Notes under the pieces: generated by a model
The model's input: the letters and a program-made list of their open reading frames with translations, nothing else
Databases searched by the model: none
Told to the model about the DNA's origin: nothing
Shown here: positions 17,722-28,000 of the stretch, piece by piece
How the letters are laid out: each line of letters starts with the position of its first letter
Position numbering within the stretch: position 1 is the first letter of the stretch
From: MAG-121220-bin8 sp964433845
GTDB lineage: Bacteria > Bacteroidota > Bacteroidia > Flavobacteriales > Flavobacteriaceae
Assembly: GCA_964433845.1 (NCBI GenBank)
Contig: CAYSTA010000015.1
Coordinates: 1-33,971, forward strand
Reading direction: 5' to 3'
DNA: 33,971 nt
Program-made: the position numbers and the translations under genes

Positions 17722-17880
17722 TTGAGTTTTTGGAGAGTTTTACTGGCAATAATTTTCCCTCCCTTTTCAGTTTTAGATAGAGGATGTGGCTCTGTTTTAA
17801 TAGTTTTTATTTTAACCTTATGCGGATGGGTTCCGGGTGTTATTGCTGCGTTGGTAATTTTAAACAATCCTGAAAATTAA
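17722..17880 (+). CDS. YqaE/Pmp3-family small membrane protein
   Basis: A 52-aa membrane protein starting with TTG. It reads SFWRVLLAIIFPP, then a short loop with LDRGCG, then VLIVFILTLCGWVPGVIAAL and a short tail ending NNPEN. The two-helix layout with FPP and the GWVPGVIAAL block is the hallmark of the YqaE/Pmp3 (UPF0057) family. Yeast and plant members influence membrane potential and salt tolerance; the bacterial role is unclear. No ATG or GTG is in frame upstream, and TTG gives the family's usual N-terminus. The stop lies 5 bp before lipB, so the two are probably cotranscribed. It is easily missed because it is short and lacks ATG. Confidence 0.87.
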   Translation: MSFWRVLLAIIFPPFSVLDRGCGSVLIVFILTLCGWVPGVIAALVILNNPEN

Positions 17881-17885
17881 TTAAA

Positions 17886-18581
17886 ATGAATAAAAATATT
17901 TTAATTCATGATTTAGGGCTAATGGAATATGAAGAGGCATTAGAATACCAATTAAATTTGTTTAATGAGATAATAGATAACAAGCTCAGTAATAGAAAAA
18001 ACAAAACCAAAATTAAAACTAAAAATCATCTTGTTTTTGTTGAACACAATCATGTTTATACTTTAGGAAAAAGTGGAAAAATAAATAACTTATTAATAGA
18101 CAAAGAAGTATTAGAGCAAAATAAAATAAAATTCTTTAAAACTAATAGAGGAGGAGATATTACATATCATGGTCCTGGCCAGATTGTTTGCTATCCAATA
18201 ATAGATTTGGACAATTTTTTTACTGATATTCATAAATATTTAAGATTTTTAGAAGAGACGATTATTTTAACTTTAAAAGATTATGGGATTCAAGGTGAAA
18301 GAAGTAACAATGAAACAGGAGTATGGATTAATCCATACTCAATTGACGCTAGAAAGATTTGTGCATTGGGAGTTAAAGCTACTAGATGGGTGACTATGCA
18401 TGGGCTGGCTTTAAATGTTAATACTGATTTGAATTATTTTAAAAATATAATTCCATGCGGAATTAAAAACAAATCTATTACCTCAATCTCAGCTGAATCT
18501 AAAAAAAATATTAAAATGGGATTAGTTAAGAAAAAAATTATTGATAATTTTTTGAATGTTTTTTCAGCTAAATTGAATTAA
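17886..18581 (+). CDS. lipB: Octanoyl-[ACP]:protein N-octanoyltransferase
   Basis: Transfers octanoyl groups from acyl carrier protein to lipoyl domains, the first step of endogenous lipoate synthesis. Visible LipB motifs are NRGGDITYHGPGQIVCYP (88-104), the RKICALGVK segment with catalytic Lys157, HGLALNVN (172-179), and IPCGI with catalytic Cys191. Length is 231 aa, normal for the family. lipA is not in the window. The gene lies 5 bp after the YqaE-like gene, and its stop overlaps the stop of the convergent 792-aa lipoprotein gene (shared TTAA). Confidence 0.96.
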   Translation: MNKNILIHDLGLMEYEEALEYQLNLFNEIIDNKLSNRKNKTKIKTKNHLVFVEHNHVYTLGKSGKINNLLIDKEVLEQNKIKFFKTNRGGDITYHGPGQIVCYPIIDLDNFFTDIHKYLRFLEETIILTLKDYGIQGERSNNETGVWINPYSIDARKICALGVKATRWVTMHGLALNVNTDLNYFKNIIPCGIKNKSITSISAESKKNIKMGLVKKKIIDNFLNVFSAKLN

Positions 18582-20956
18582 TCAAATGAATAAGTTATAA
18601 TTTCATTTTCATCTCCGCAAACAGTAATTAATTTATTTTTTTCATTATTTATAGTCACATCAATAATACTATTACCAAAAATGGGAAAATGATCGATGGC
18701 ATCCCCATTTGTATCAAATAAATAAACTTTACTTTCATCAAAATTAGTTATTGAAATAAATTTATTATTAAATAGTTTAGGCTTAGAATAATTTCCGTAC
18801 TTAATTTCGATATTCTTATTGTTAATATTTAAAATATTTTCAGACATATAAGCAGTGTTTTTATTATTACTTGTAATTGAATATTTTGATTCTAAAGGAA
18901 GAGGGTTCTTAGAAATTTTTCCATTTAAACTAATTCTAATTAGATTGTTATTATTATCAATAGTTAATATTGAGTTCTTATTAATATAAATTTCGTTTCC
19001 AGAAACATTTAAATTTTGAGGAACTTTAATTCTAATATTTCCTCTTCTATCAGTAATATATAATTTTTTCTCAGTATTTATTATTAAATAATCTTTAGAA
19101 CCAATTCTAAAATGTTTAGGTGAATTAGTTATTTTATATTTTATATTATTTTTATTAAAACCCCTAACTATTTTCATTTTTGAATCTAGCATTTTAATTT
19201 GATTTTCATAACAAATTAAAAAACGATAATTTTTATTTTTATCATAATCAAAAACTGAAAGGCCAAGAACTTTTGAATTTTTTTTATGGTCTATCTTCTT
19301 AACTTCTTTCCCGTTTTTATCTAATATGATGAAACTTTTTTCAGTATTAAAGGCGTACTGTAATCTCCCATTTTTATAAAGATCAATTTGGGTAATTTCT
19401 CCTATAATTTTACTTTTTAAATCCTTTTTCCAAATAATTTCTCCAAGACTTGATATTAAGTACAAGTTATTTTTATTGTCTTGTGTTAATAATTCCTTTT
19501 TCTTGGTAACATAATTTGTCATCCATTTTGGTTTTAAAAAAATACCATCATTTAATTTTAAATTAAAAAGAATCTTAGGGCCCAATGAATTAATCTCTTT
19601 TTCTGATTTTGCTATACTATGAGTTTTATAAATAATATTTTCTTCAATAGATAAGTGGTTAATCCAAAATCTATAATTTTCTTGTTTTAAATTGAAATCT
19701 TTAAATAAAATAGTATCAAATTGAGATAAATTATAAATGTTTAATAGATTACTTTTTTGTGGAATATTATCATAATCTTTATTGAACCTTGAAGATTTAA
19801 TTACAGTAGAATTATTTCTAAAATTTAATATAATATTTTCAATGGAGTTTTTATTATTAGATAATATCAATATATTTTCAATTAATGTTCCATAATTTTT
19901 TTTTGAAATTTCAAAGTCTCTAAATGGAATTTTAGTTTTAAATAATTTATTATTGAATTCATGAATTTTGTTATTTCTATAGATGTAATCTGCTTTCAAA
20001 TTATTCTGAATTAGGCGTTCTAATAATTTATTGCTTTTAAAGCTTAATGTAGAAATAGTATCGTTTTCAAAAAATATTTTACCAATTTCATTTATATCAT
20101 ATAATAAAGAATCATTAATTACTTTTTTGAGTTCATTTATGGAAATTTTATTTTCTAGATTAGAAATAATTTTAGAGTGATTATATGCAATTCTTTTAAA
20201 TTGTTTAAAATTAGATGGAATTATTTTGTTTATATTCGATTGGGAAGGGCTTATATCTTTTAGAATATTGATTTTTTTTAAAATTGAATCATGTTGAAAC
20301 CCTATTCCGTTTAGTATAAGTTTGTTTGGATTTAATTCAATATCAAATTGAATCCAATCTGAAACATTAGAAGTTTTAAATAACTCTTTTAGATTAGAAT
20401 TTTTTAAATATTTTGAAAAATTATTTGAAATAAATAAAGAAATGTTTGAATTAGAAATATTATATAGTTTTTTTAAATCACCACTTTTTTCAGTATAAAT
20501 ATGATTAGAATTTCTTAATGAATTTTCAACTAATAATTTGTTTTTTGATTCTATATAAATTCCATTTTTTATTGTGTTATAATATTCATTTTTTTCATCA
20601 ACAATTCTTTTAATAGTAAAACCATTGTATATTACAGAATCTAGAATATTAAAATTCTTAACTACATTTTTTTGTTCTGAATAAATAATAGATTGAATTT
20701 CATCTTTTCCAATACTATGGTAACTTATTAGTACTGGTTTATTTAAAAACTTTTTAGAAATTGAATCAGATTGATAATTTAATAGAGAGTTAAAATTTTT
20801 GTGAAAGACTTCAGCGTCAATTTCTTTTGTTGAGTTGTATTTTACTAATAATATTGGATTTGTAGGAACTAAATCAATTAGTTCTATTTCTTTTTTATAA
20901 CCATTATCGCAGTTAGTAATTAATAATAGTAAAAGAAATAGAGAGATTTTTTTCAT
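18578..20956 (-). CDS. Lipoprotein of unknown function with beta-propeller-like C-terminus
   Basis: A 792-aa predicted lipoprotein (lipobox ITNC, Cys16) that I do not recognise as a named protein. Residues about 20-440 form a divergent Asn/Lys/Ile-rich region. It begins LVPTNPILLVKYNS, which loosely recalls DUF3352-like proteins; this is only a resemblance. From about 470 to the end there are roughly seven repeats with the pattern hydrophobic strand, then a D-x-x-G-x-turn, for example LYLISSLGEIIWK, FIILDKNGKEVKKI, LYITDRRGNIRIK and VYLFDTNGDAIDHF. This is what PQQ/WD-like propeller blades look like. No catalytic motif is seen. It follows rnhB by 40 bp on the same strand and is probably in its operon. 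A scaffold role at a membrane is an inference. Confidence 0.75.
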   Translation of the reverse strand: MKKISLFLLLLLITNCDNGYKKEIELIDLVPTNPILLVKYNSTKEIDAEVFHKNFNSLLNYQSDSISKKFLNKPVLISYHSIGKDEIQSIIYSEQKNVVKNFNILDSVIYNGFTIKRIVDEKNEYYNTIKNGIYIESKNKLLVENSLRNSNHIYTEKSGDLKKLYNISNSNISLFISNNFSKYLKNSNLKELFKTSNVSDWIQFDIELNPNKLILNGIGFQHDSILKKINILKDISPSQSNINKIIPSNFKQFKRIAYNHSKIISNLENKISINELKKVINDSLLYDINEIGKIFFENDTISTLSFKSNKLLERLIQNNLKADYIYRNNKIHEFNNKLFKTKIPFRDFEISKKNYGTLIENILILSNNKNSIENIILNFRNNSTVIKSSRFNKDYDNIPQKSNLLNIYNLSQFDTILFKDFNLKQENYRFWINHLSIEENIIYKTHSIAKSEKEINSLGPKILFNLKLNDGIFLKPKWMTNYVTKKKELLTQDNKNNLYLISSLGEIIWKKDLKSKIIGEITQIDLYKNGRLQYAFNTEKSFIILDKNGKEVKKIDHKKNSKVLGLSVFDYDKNKNYRFLICYENQIKMLDSKMKIVRGFNKNNIKYKITNSPKHFRIGSKDYLIINTEKKLYITDRRGNIRIKVPQNLNVSGNEIYINKNSILTIDNNNNLIRISLNGKISKNPLPLESKYSITSNNKNTAYMSENILNINNKNIEIKYGNYSKPKLFNNKFISITNFDESKVYLFDTNGDAIDHFPIFGNSIIDVTINNEKNKLITVCGDENEIITYSFD

Positions 20957-20996
20957 TCCAATTATATATGTAAAAGTAATGAACTAATAATTCAAT

Positions 20997-21569
20997 TTAT
21001 ATTAATTTAAAACTTTTTCTATGATGTTTGGTTATACCGTTTTTTAAAATTGCAATTTTGTGTTCCTTTGTTGGATACCCGTTGTTTTTAGACCAATTAT
21101 ATTCAGGAAATTTTTCAGATAATTTAATCATATATTCATCTCTAGCAGTTTTTGCTAGAATAGATGCAGCAGCGATACTCGTATATTTTGAATCTCCTTT
21201 AACAATACATTTATACGGAATTTTATTTTTTGATATAAAGTGATTTCCATCTACTATAATAAATTTTGGTTTTATTTTTAACTTACTTATAGCTTGATTC
21301 ATAGCTAATATAGATGCATTTAAAATGTTTATTTTTTCAATAGTTCTAACTGACACATTTGAAATGGCATAATCAATGGCATTATTTAAGATAACTTTTT
21401 TTAATAAAATCCTTTTCTTTAACGAAAGTGATTTGGAGTCGTTTAAAATGCTATGATTAAAATCTTTAGGTAAAATTACAGCTGCAGCTGTAACAGGTCC
21501 AGCTAGACAACCTCTTCCTGCTTCATCTGTCCCGCATTCAATATAATTTGAAAAGTACTGTTTTAACAT
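20997..21569 (-). CDS. rnhB: Ribonuclease HII
   Basis: Cleaves the RNA strand of RNA-DNA hybrids and starts removal of single ribonucleotides from DNA. The signature GTDEAGRGCLAGPV gives the first two metal ligands D15 and E16 and the GRG motif (18-20). IIVDGNH supplies D107, and KGDSKY plus SIAAASILAKTARD follow, with D126 as the likely fourth ligand. Length 190 aa is normal. It is the first gene of a probable two-gene unit with the 792-aa lipoprotein and is divergent from the porin gene. Confidence 0.96.
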   Translation of the reverse strand: MLKQYFSNYIECGTDEAGRGCLAGPVTAAAVILPKDFNHSILNDSKSLSLKKRILLKKVILNNAIDYAISNVSVRTIEKINILNASILAMNQAISKLKIKPKFIIVDGNHFISKNKIPYKCIVKGDSKYTSIAAASILAKTARDEYMIKLSEKFPEYNWSKNNGYPTKEHKIAILKNGITKHHRKSFKLI

Positions 21570-21644
21570 TATTTTAATTTTAAAATCAGCTATTAATAAA
21601 ACATTAGTAAAAGGAAATATATAACTTTACCACAAAGTAAATTA

Positions 21645-23624
21645 ATGAAATTTTATTCTTTTTTTATAATGATAATATTTAGCTCATTATCATTCTTATA
21701 TAGTCAGGAAAATGATTCTAATCAAGATTCTTTATTAATAGAAGATGAAGTTGAAAAAAAAAATATTCTTTTAAATAATTTTAAAAACAAAAAAGATACT
21801 TTAAATTCTAGATTGCCAGATATAAGAAAGTATGTAATAATTAATGTAAATAGAGACTCAACTTATCTTGACACTACTCTCACAATAAAAAAACATTATA
21901 AATTTAATTATTTAAGAAAAGATGATTTTGAACTTTTAAAATATTCAAATATTGGTCAAACATATAATGAATTAACACACAATTTTGATTTTTTGTCTTT
22001 TTTTCCAAAGTTTAGTTTTTCATCAAAAAATTATGCTTATTTAAAATCAAATGAAATAAAATATTTTCAAGTTCCTACTCCTTTAACTGAATTATTATTT
22101 AAGACAGTTATGAAACAAGGCCAGCATACAGATGCTTTTTTTTCATCTAATGTTTCTGAAAAATTAAATTTTTCTATTGCTTTTAAAGGGCTAAGGTCAC
22201 TAGGTAATTATCAAAATATTCTTTCCGGATCAAAACAGTTTAGATTTACAACTAAATATAATTCTTCAAACAATAGATATAATTTTAAACTTCATTTTGT
22301 AAGTCAAGGATTTGAGAATCAAGAAAATGGAGGTTTGGTAGCTGAGTCAATTGCAAATTTTGAATCTGAAGATCCATTATTTAATGAAAGATCAAAGCTT
22401 TCTGTTAAATTTGAGGATGCTACAAATTATTTTTCAAGTAAAAGATATTATTTAGATCATCAATTTCTTTTAACAAAAAAGAAAGATTCTGTACAAAAAA
22501 ATAGTTTTTCTATTGGGCATAGATTTGAATATGAAACCATAAACAATACTTACGAACAAGATCAAGCATCTGAATTTTATGGTATGATTAAATCAGGTTT
22601 AAATGGAATAAACGATAAATCTGAAATTAAAACAACTTTGAATGAATTTTATACTGATTTGAATTCTAATTTATTAGGAAAGATTCAGGTTATTTATACA
22701 AATTATAATTATAAATATAAATCTAATTCTTTATCAAATGAATTTGATGGTTTTAATCAAAATGAAAATGCACTATCTATTAAGTTTAATAGAAATGTTT
22801 TTGGACATCACTTAAAAGCTACAGTTAGTAATGGTCTTTTTGGAGATAGGTTGGGTAATTTGATAAATACAACTATCGTTTCCAATAAACAAAAACAATT
22901 GAAATATGAATTTGGTTTGAATATTTCTAGTAAACATCCTGGATTTTATTATGAAACATATGCAAGTTCCTATAATAATATAAACTGGAATAATAATGTA
23001 AATAAGGAAAAAATTAGAAATGTTTTTTTAAAATTCAATTTTAATAAATTTGGCGATTTCCGTCTTGATTTAAGATCAATAGAAAATTATACATATTTTT
23101 CTTCCGAAGCTAAAACTATATCATCATCTATTGACAAAACTTTAATTCCTTTAGTAAATCAGTTAGATTCAAGTTTAGATTACTTTAAGTTAAAGTGGGA
23201 TAAAGAATTTAAATTTGGAAAATTTGCAATAGATAATTCATTTATATATCAGAATGTTAATCAAAAAGGAAATTATTTAAACTTGCCTGAAATTATTTCA
23301 AGAAATACGTTTTATTACTCTAATACAATTTTGAAAGGGGCAATGTTTTTTCAAACAGGTATAAGTTTAAAATACTTTTCTAAATACTTTGCTAATGAGT
23401 ATAATCCCGCTTTAAGCTCATTTCATGTTCAAAATCAAAAGAAAATTGGAGGATTCCCACTCATAGATTTATTTGTGAATGCAAAAATAAAACAGACTAG
23501 ATTATTTTTAAAAGCAGAGCATTTTAATTCTAGCTTTACAGGGAATAATTTTTATTCTTCACCATCTTATCCCTACAGAGATTTTATAATTAGATTTGGA
23601 TTAGTCTGGAACTTTTTTAATTAA
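21645..23624 (+). CDS. Putative outer-membrane porin (Bacteroidota Porin_10-like)
   Basis: Outer-membrane beta-barrel candidate of 659 aa. The signal peptide ends LYSQ. A short acidic linker is followed by a region with alternating polar and aromatic/hydrophobic residues throughout, as in barrel strands. The early block KYSNIGQTYNELTHNFDF and the phrase QGQHTDAFFSSN-like segment near 150 match what I know of the Bacteroidota putative-porin family usually found beside rnhB in Flavobacteriia. It ends FGLVWNFFN, and a terminal aromatic residue preceded by alternating hydrophobics is normal for barrel insertion. Substrate is unknown. A near-match promoter box TAACTTTA lies at 21622-21629. Confidence 0.82.
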   Translation: MKFYSFFIMIIFSSLSFLYSQENDSNQDSLLIEDEVEKKNILLNNFKNKKDTLNSRLPDIRKYVIINVNRDSTYLDTTLTIKKHYKFNYLRKDDFELLKYSNIGQTYNELTHNFDFLSFFPKFSFSSKNYAYLKSNEIKYFQVPTPLTELLFKTVMKQGQHTDAFFSSNVSEKLNFSIAFKGLRSLGNYQNILSGSKQFRFTTKYNSSNNRYNFKLHFVSQGFENQENGGLVAESIANFESEDPLFNERSKLSVKFEDATNYFSSKRYYLDHQFLLTKKKDSVQKNSFSIGHRFEYETINNTYEQDQASEFYGMIKSGLNGINDKSEIKTTLNEFYTDLNSNLLGKIQVIYTNYNYKYKSNSLSNEFDGFNQNENALSIKFNRNVFGHHLKATVSNGLFGDRLGNLINTTIVSNKQKQLKYEFGLNISSKHPGFYYETYASSYNNINWNNNVNKEKIRNVFLKFNFNKFGDFRLDLRSIENYTYFSSEAKTISSSIDKTLIPLVNQLDSSLDYFKLKWDKEFKFGKFAIDNSFIYQNVNQKGNYLNLPEIISRNTFYYSNTILKGAMFFQTGISLKYFSKYFANEYNPALSSFHVQNQKKIGGFPLIDLFVNAKIKQTRLFLKAEHFNSSFTGNNFYSSPSYPYRDFIIRFGLVWNFFN

Positions 23625-23629
23625 TGATG

Positions 23630-25090
23630 TTATCTTACTGATGGCAGGTCTCCTTTTTCTTTAGTTTCTAAACTAGATTTACTCATTAAAAACTTATCTA
23701 CTTGAAATGCAGCTTCTCTTCCTTCAGAAATAGCCCAAACAATTAGAGATTGTCCTCTTCTCATATCACCAGCTGAAAAAATATTTGGAATACTAGTTTG
23801 GTAGTTTTCTGATTTTATTTGATTTCTGTCATCAGTTTTAATTCCTAATTTTTCAACTAAACTTTTTTCATGACCAGTAAATCCTAAAGCTAACAAAACT
23901 AAATCGCATGGCCATAGTTTTTCACTACCTTCAATTTCTTTTAAGTATGATTTTTCTCCTTCATTTTTTATCCACTCCACTTCAATAGTTTTTAAACTTT
24001 TAACATTTCCATTTTTATCACCTATAAATTCCTTAGTTAGGATACTCCATTGTCTCTTTATTCCCTCTTCGTGGGAGGTTGTTGTTTTAAGTATAAATGG
24101 CCAATAAGGCCACGGGTTTTCTTCAGTTCTTTCAGTGGATGGCTTAGGCATTATTTCAAAGTTAGTAACAGATTTGGCACCTTGCCTATTCGATGTTCCA
24201 ATACAATCTGAACCTGTATCTCCTCCTCCAATTACAATTATATTTTTTCCATTGGCATTTAATTCATCTAAAGGTTTTTTTATACCATCGACTACCTGAT
24301 TTTGAAATTTTAAAAAATCCATTGCCTGCTTTATGCCATTTAATTTAGATCCTTTAATTGGGAGTTTCCTTTTATTTGTTGCGCCACCACATAGAATAAT
24401 AGAATCATAATTTTTCAATTTATTGATTGAAAAATTTTTACCAACTTCCGTATTAGTTTTAAATATTATTCCCTCTTTTTTAAGAATATTGATTCTTCTA
24501 TCTATAAGATGTTTTTCCAATTTAAAATCAGGAATACCATATCTTAAAAGGCCTCCAATTTTAGCATCTCTTTCAAAAACTTCAACATAATGACCTGCTT
24601 TATTGAGTTGTTGAGCTGCAGCTAGTCCGGCAGGTCCTGAACCAATTACAGCAATTTTTTTACCAGTCTTTTTTGAAGGAATAATTGGCTTAATCCATCC
24701 CTCTTCAAAACCTCTTTCAATAATGTATTTTTCTATCATTTCAATTGAAACAGGAGGATTAATAATTCCAAGAACACATGCAGCTTCACATGGGGCAGGA
24801 CAAAGTCTTCCAGTAAATTCAGGAAAATTGTTAGTTGAGTGTAAAATAGACAATGCCTTTTGCCATTCATTATTATAAACGGCATCATTAAAATCGGGAA
24901 TTAGATTCCCTAATGGACAGCCACTATGGCAAAATGGAACTCCACAGTCCATACATCTTCCGCCTTGTTTTATTAATTTTGATTCAGATGGCCTAATAGT
25001 AAATTCTTTGTAATTTTTTATCCTTTTTATTACGGGAATATGCTTTTCTTCAATTCTATTATATTCAATAAATCCTTTTAGTTTTCCCAC
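23630..25090 (-). CDS. gltD: Glutamate synthase, small (beta) subunit
   Basis: FAD- and NADPH-binding partner of GltB that passes electrons for conversion of 2-oxoglutarate and glutamine to two glutamates. The N-terminal [4Fe-4S] cysteines are C46, C49, C54 and C58 (CMDCGVPFCHSGCP) and C97, C101, C105. The FAD site is IGSGPAGLAAA (about 149-159), and the NADPH site is IGGGDTGSD near 280. The C-terminal SAGDMRRGQSLIVWAISEGREAA is the second FAD contact. Length is 486 aa. The start is GTG immediately after the gltB stop, with no spacer, so translation is coupled. The residues after it (GKLKGFIEY) match the family's N-terminus. Confidence 0.96.
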   Translation of the reverse strand: MGKLKGFIEYNRIEEKHIPVIKRIKNYKEFTIRPSESKLIKQGGRCMDCGVPFCHSGCPLGNLIPDFNDAVYNNEWQKALSILHSTNNFPEFTGRLCPAPCEAACVLGIINPPVSIEMIEKYIIERGFEEGWIKPIIPSKKTGKKIAVIGSGPAGLAAAQQLNKAGHYVEVFERDAKIGGLLRYGIPDFKLEKHLIDRRINILKKEGIIFKTNTEVGKNFSINKLKNYDSIILCGGATNKRKLPIKGSKLNGIKQAMDFLKFQNQVVDGIKKPLDELNANGKNIIVIGGGDTGSDCIGTSNRQGAKSVTNFEIMPKPSTERTEENPWPYWPFILKTTTSHEEGIKRQWSILTKEFIGDKNGNVKSLKTIEVEWIKNEGEKSYLKEIEGSEKLWPCDLVLLALGFTGHEKSLVEKLGIKTDDRNQIKSENYQTSIPNIFSAGDMRRGQSLIVWAISEGREAAFQVDKFLMSKSSLETKEKGDLPSVR

Positions 25091-28000
25091 TTAATTAATG
25101 ATTTCTGAGATTTTTTCTTTAGCAATCTTTTCCAAAGCCAATTTAAATTCTACTGGCATTATCTTTATGAAGTTTTTAGATTCTTTTTCCCAATTATTTA
25201 AAAAGTTTTCAGCTAATTTACTTGATGTGTAACTAAAATGATTTTCAATTAATTTTCTAATTAAATCTAAGTCTTGATTAGTAAGATTTTCAAATTCTAT
25301 CATTTCAGAATTAAAATTTCTTTTATCAAATTTTTCAGATTTGTATATAAATGCTATTCCACCACTCATTCCAGCAGCAAAATTTCTTCCTGTATTTCCT
25401 AGAATTAATGCTATTCCTCCAGTCATGTATTCACATCCATGGTCTCCAACTCCTTCAACTACTGCAGTAGCTCCAGAATTTCTTACACAAAATCTTTCAC
25501 CAGCAATCCCATTTATATAGGCTTCTCCAGAAGTTGCTCCATATAGTGCAACGTTACCTGTAATTACATTTTTATGTGAAATAAAGGTTGAATCTTTAGG
25601 TTTTTTTACAATAATTTTAGCTCCAGAAAGTCCTTTTCCAAAATAATCATTTGTGTTTCCATCAATTTTCATAGTAAGACCTTTTGTACTAAAAGCCCCA
25701 AAACTTTGACCAGCTGATCCTTTGAAATTAAGTTTTAATGTGTCATTAGGAAGGCCTTTGGATCCATATAGTTTAGAAATTTCATTACTTAAAATTGCTC
25801 CAACACTTCTATCGGTATTTTTAATTGTATAATATAGACTTGTCTTTACTTTTTTTTGAATAGCTAAATTAGCTTCTGATAATATTTTGAAATCCATAAC
25901 TTTTTCAAGATTGTGATCCTGTTTTGTTATGTTTTTTATTGATACACTTTTTGGGACATTAGGTTTGTACAAGATTTTTGAGAGTTCAATTCCTTTAGTT
26001 TTATAGTTTTTTATTGCATCCTCCATATTTATTTTTTGACTTTGACCAACCATTTCATTTATACTTCTAAAGCCAAGGTTTGCCATTATTTCTCTTAATT
26101 CTTCAGCAACAAAATACATGAAGTTAATAACATGTTCAGGCTTTCCTTTAAAATTTTTTCTTAGCTCTGGGTCTTGTGTTGCAATTCCTACTGGACAGGT
26201 ATTTAAATGACATGCTCGCATCATTATACATCCAGAAGCTACTAGCGGAGCCGTTGAAAAACCAAATTCTTCAGCACCTAAAAGACATGCTATTGCAACA
26301 TCTCTACCCGTTTTTAACTGCCCATCGCATTCTAATACAATTCTCCCCCTTAAATTATTCATTACCAATGTTTGTTGAGCCTCTGCAATTCCAAGTTCCC
26401 AGGGTAATCCAGCATGTCTTAGTGAAGTTAACGGGGAGGCACCTGTTCCACCATCATATCCAGAAATAAGTATGACATCCGCTTTAGCTTTAGCTACACC
26501 AGATGCAATTGTGCCTACTCCAACCTCTGAAACTAACTTAACGTTAATTCTAGCTTGCCTATTAGCATTCTTTAAATCAAAAATTAGTTGTGATAAATCT
26601 TCAATTGAATATATGTCATGATGGGGAGGAGGTGAAATTAATCCAACATATGGAGTTGAGTTTCTTACCTTAGCAATCATGGGATTAACTTTAGGGCCAG
26701 GCAATTGACCTCCTTCTCCTGGTTTTGCTCCTTGAGCCATTTTTATTTGAATTTCTCTAGCATTAGTTAAGTAATTAGAGCTTACACCAAACCTGCCAGA
26801 TGCAACTTGTTTTATAGAACTGTTTTTACAAATACCATTGTTTTCTTTTTTAAATCTTTCTGGATCTTCTCCTCCTTCTCCAGAATTACTTTTTCCTCCA
26901 ATTCTATTCATGGCTATTGCTAAATTTTCATGAGCTTCTTTACTGATGGATCCATATGACATTGCTCCTGTTTTAAATCTTTTTACAATTTCTGTCCATG
27001 GCTCTACTTCATCAATAGGAATTGGATCATAATTAATGAATTTGAACATTCCTCTTATAGTCATTAATTGTTTGTTTTGTTTATTAATTAAATCAGAATA
27101 AACTTTGTATGTGTCATATTTGTCCTCTCTAACAGATTGCTGTAATTTTGATATTGTTGAGGGGTTAAGTAAGTGAGCCTCACCATTTCTTCTCCACCTA
27201 TAGTTTCCTCCGATTTCAAGACTCATAAAAGAATTTTGTTGTGAAAAAGCTTTCATATGTCTTTTAGAATGCTCTTTTTCTAAACTATAAAGTCCAATTC
27301 CCTGAATTCTCGTTGGTGTATTTGAAAAATATTTTTCAGTAAAACTTTTTCTCAGCCCTAAAGCTTCAAAAATTTGAGAGCCTCTATATGAATGAAGAGT
27401 TGAAATCCCAATTTTATTCATCACTTTTAAAATACCTTTTGCTATAGCCTTATTAAAGTTTTCGATACTAACTTTTAAGTTTTGATTTCTAAAAAATCCT
27501 TTTTTATGATGGAATTCAATAATTTCATTAACTAAGTATGGATTTATTGCACTTGCTCCATAGCCAAATAACATAGAAAAGTGATGTGGCTCTCTAGGTT
27601 CAGATGATTCAATTACAATTCCAAATTTTGACCTTTTTTTAAGTTTCATTAATTGGTGATGAATATTTGAGCATGCTAATAAGATAGGAATAGCTCCAAA
27701 TTTTTTGTTTACTCCTCGATCACTTATTATTATAATATTATAACCATGATCAACTTTTTTAGAAACCTCAATAACCATTTTATCTAATGCTTCTTCTATT
27801 CCGTTATGACCTTTATTTAATTCATACAAAGCATTTATTGATGTAGCTTTAAAATCATTGTGTTTAATGAACTTAATTTTATCTAAATCTTCATTTGAGA
27901 TAATTGGATTTTTTATTTTTAGCTTTTTTGCATGATCTGGAATAATATCATATATATTAAAATCACTTCCAATACCCAAACTTGTATCGGTTACTATTTC

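Noticed and set aside
26176..26469. Plus-strand 97-aa ORF
   Set aside because: Antisense to the conserved FMN/[3Fe-4S] region of gltB.
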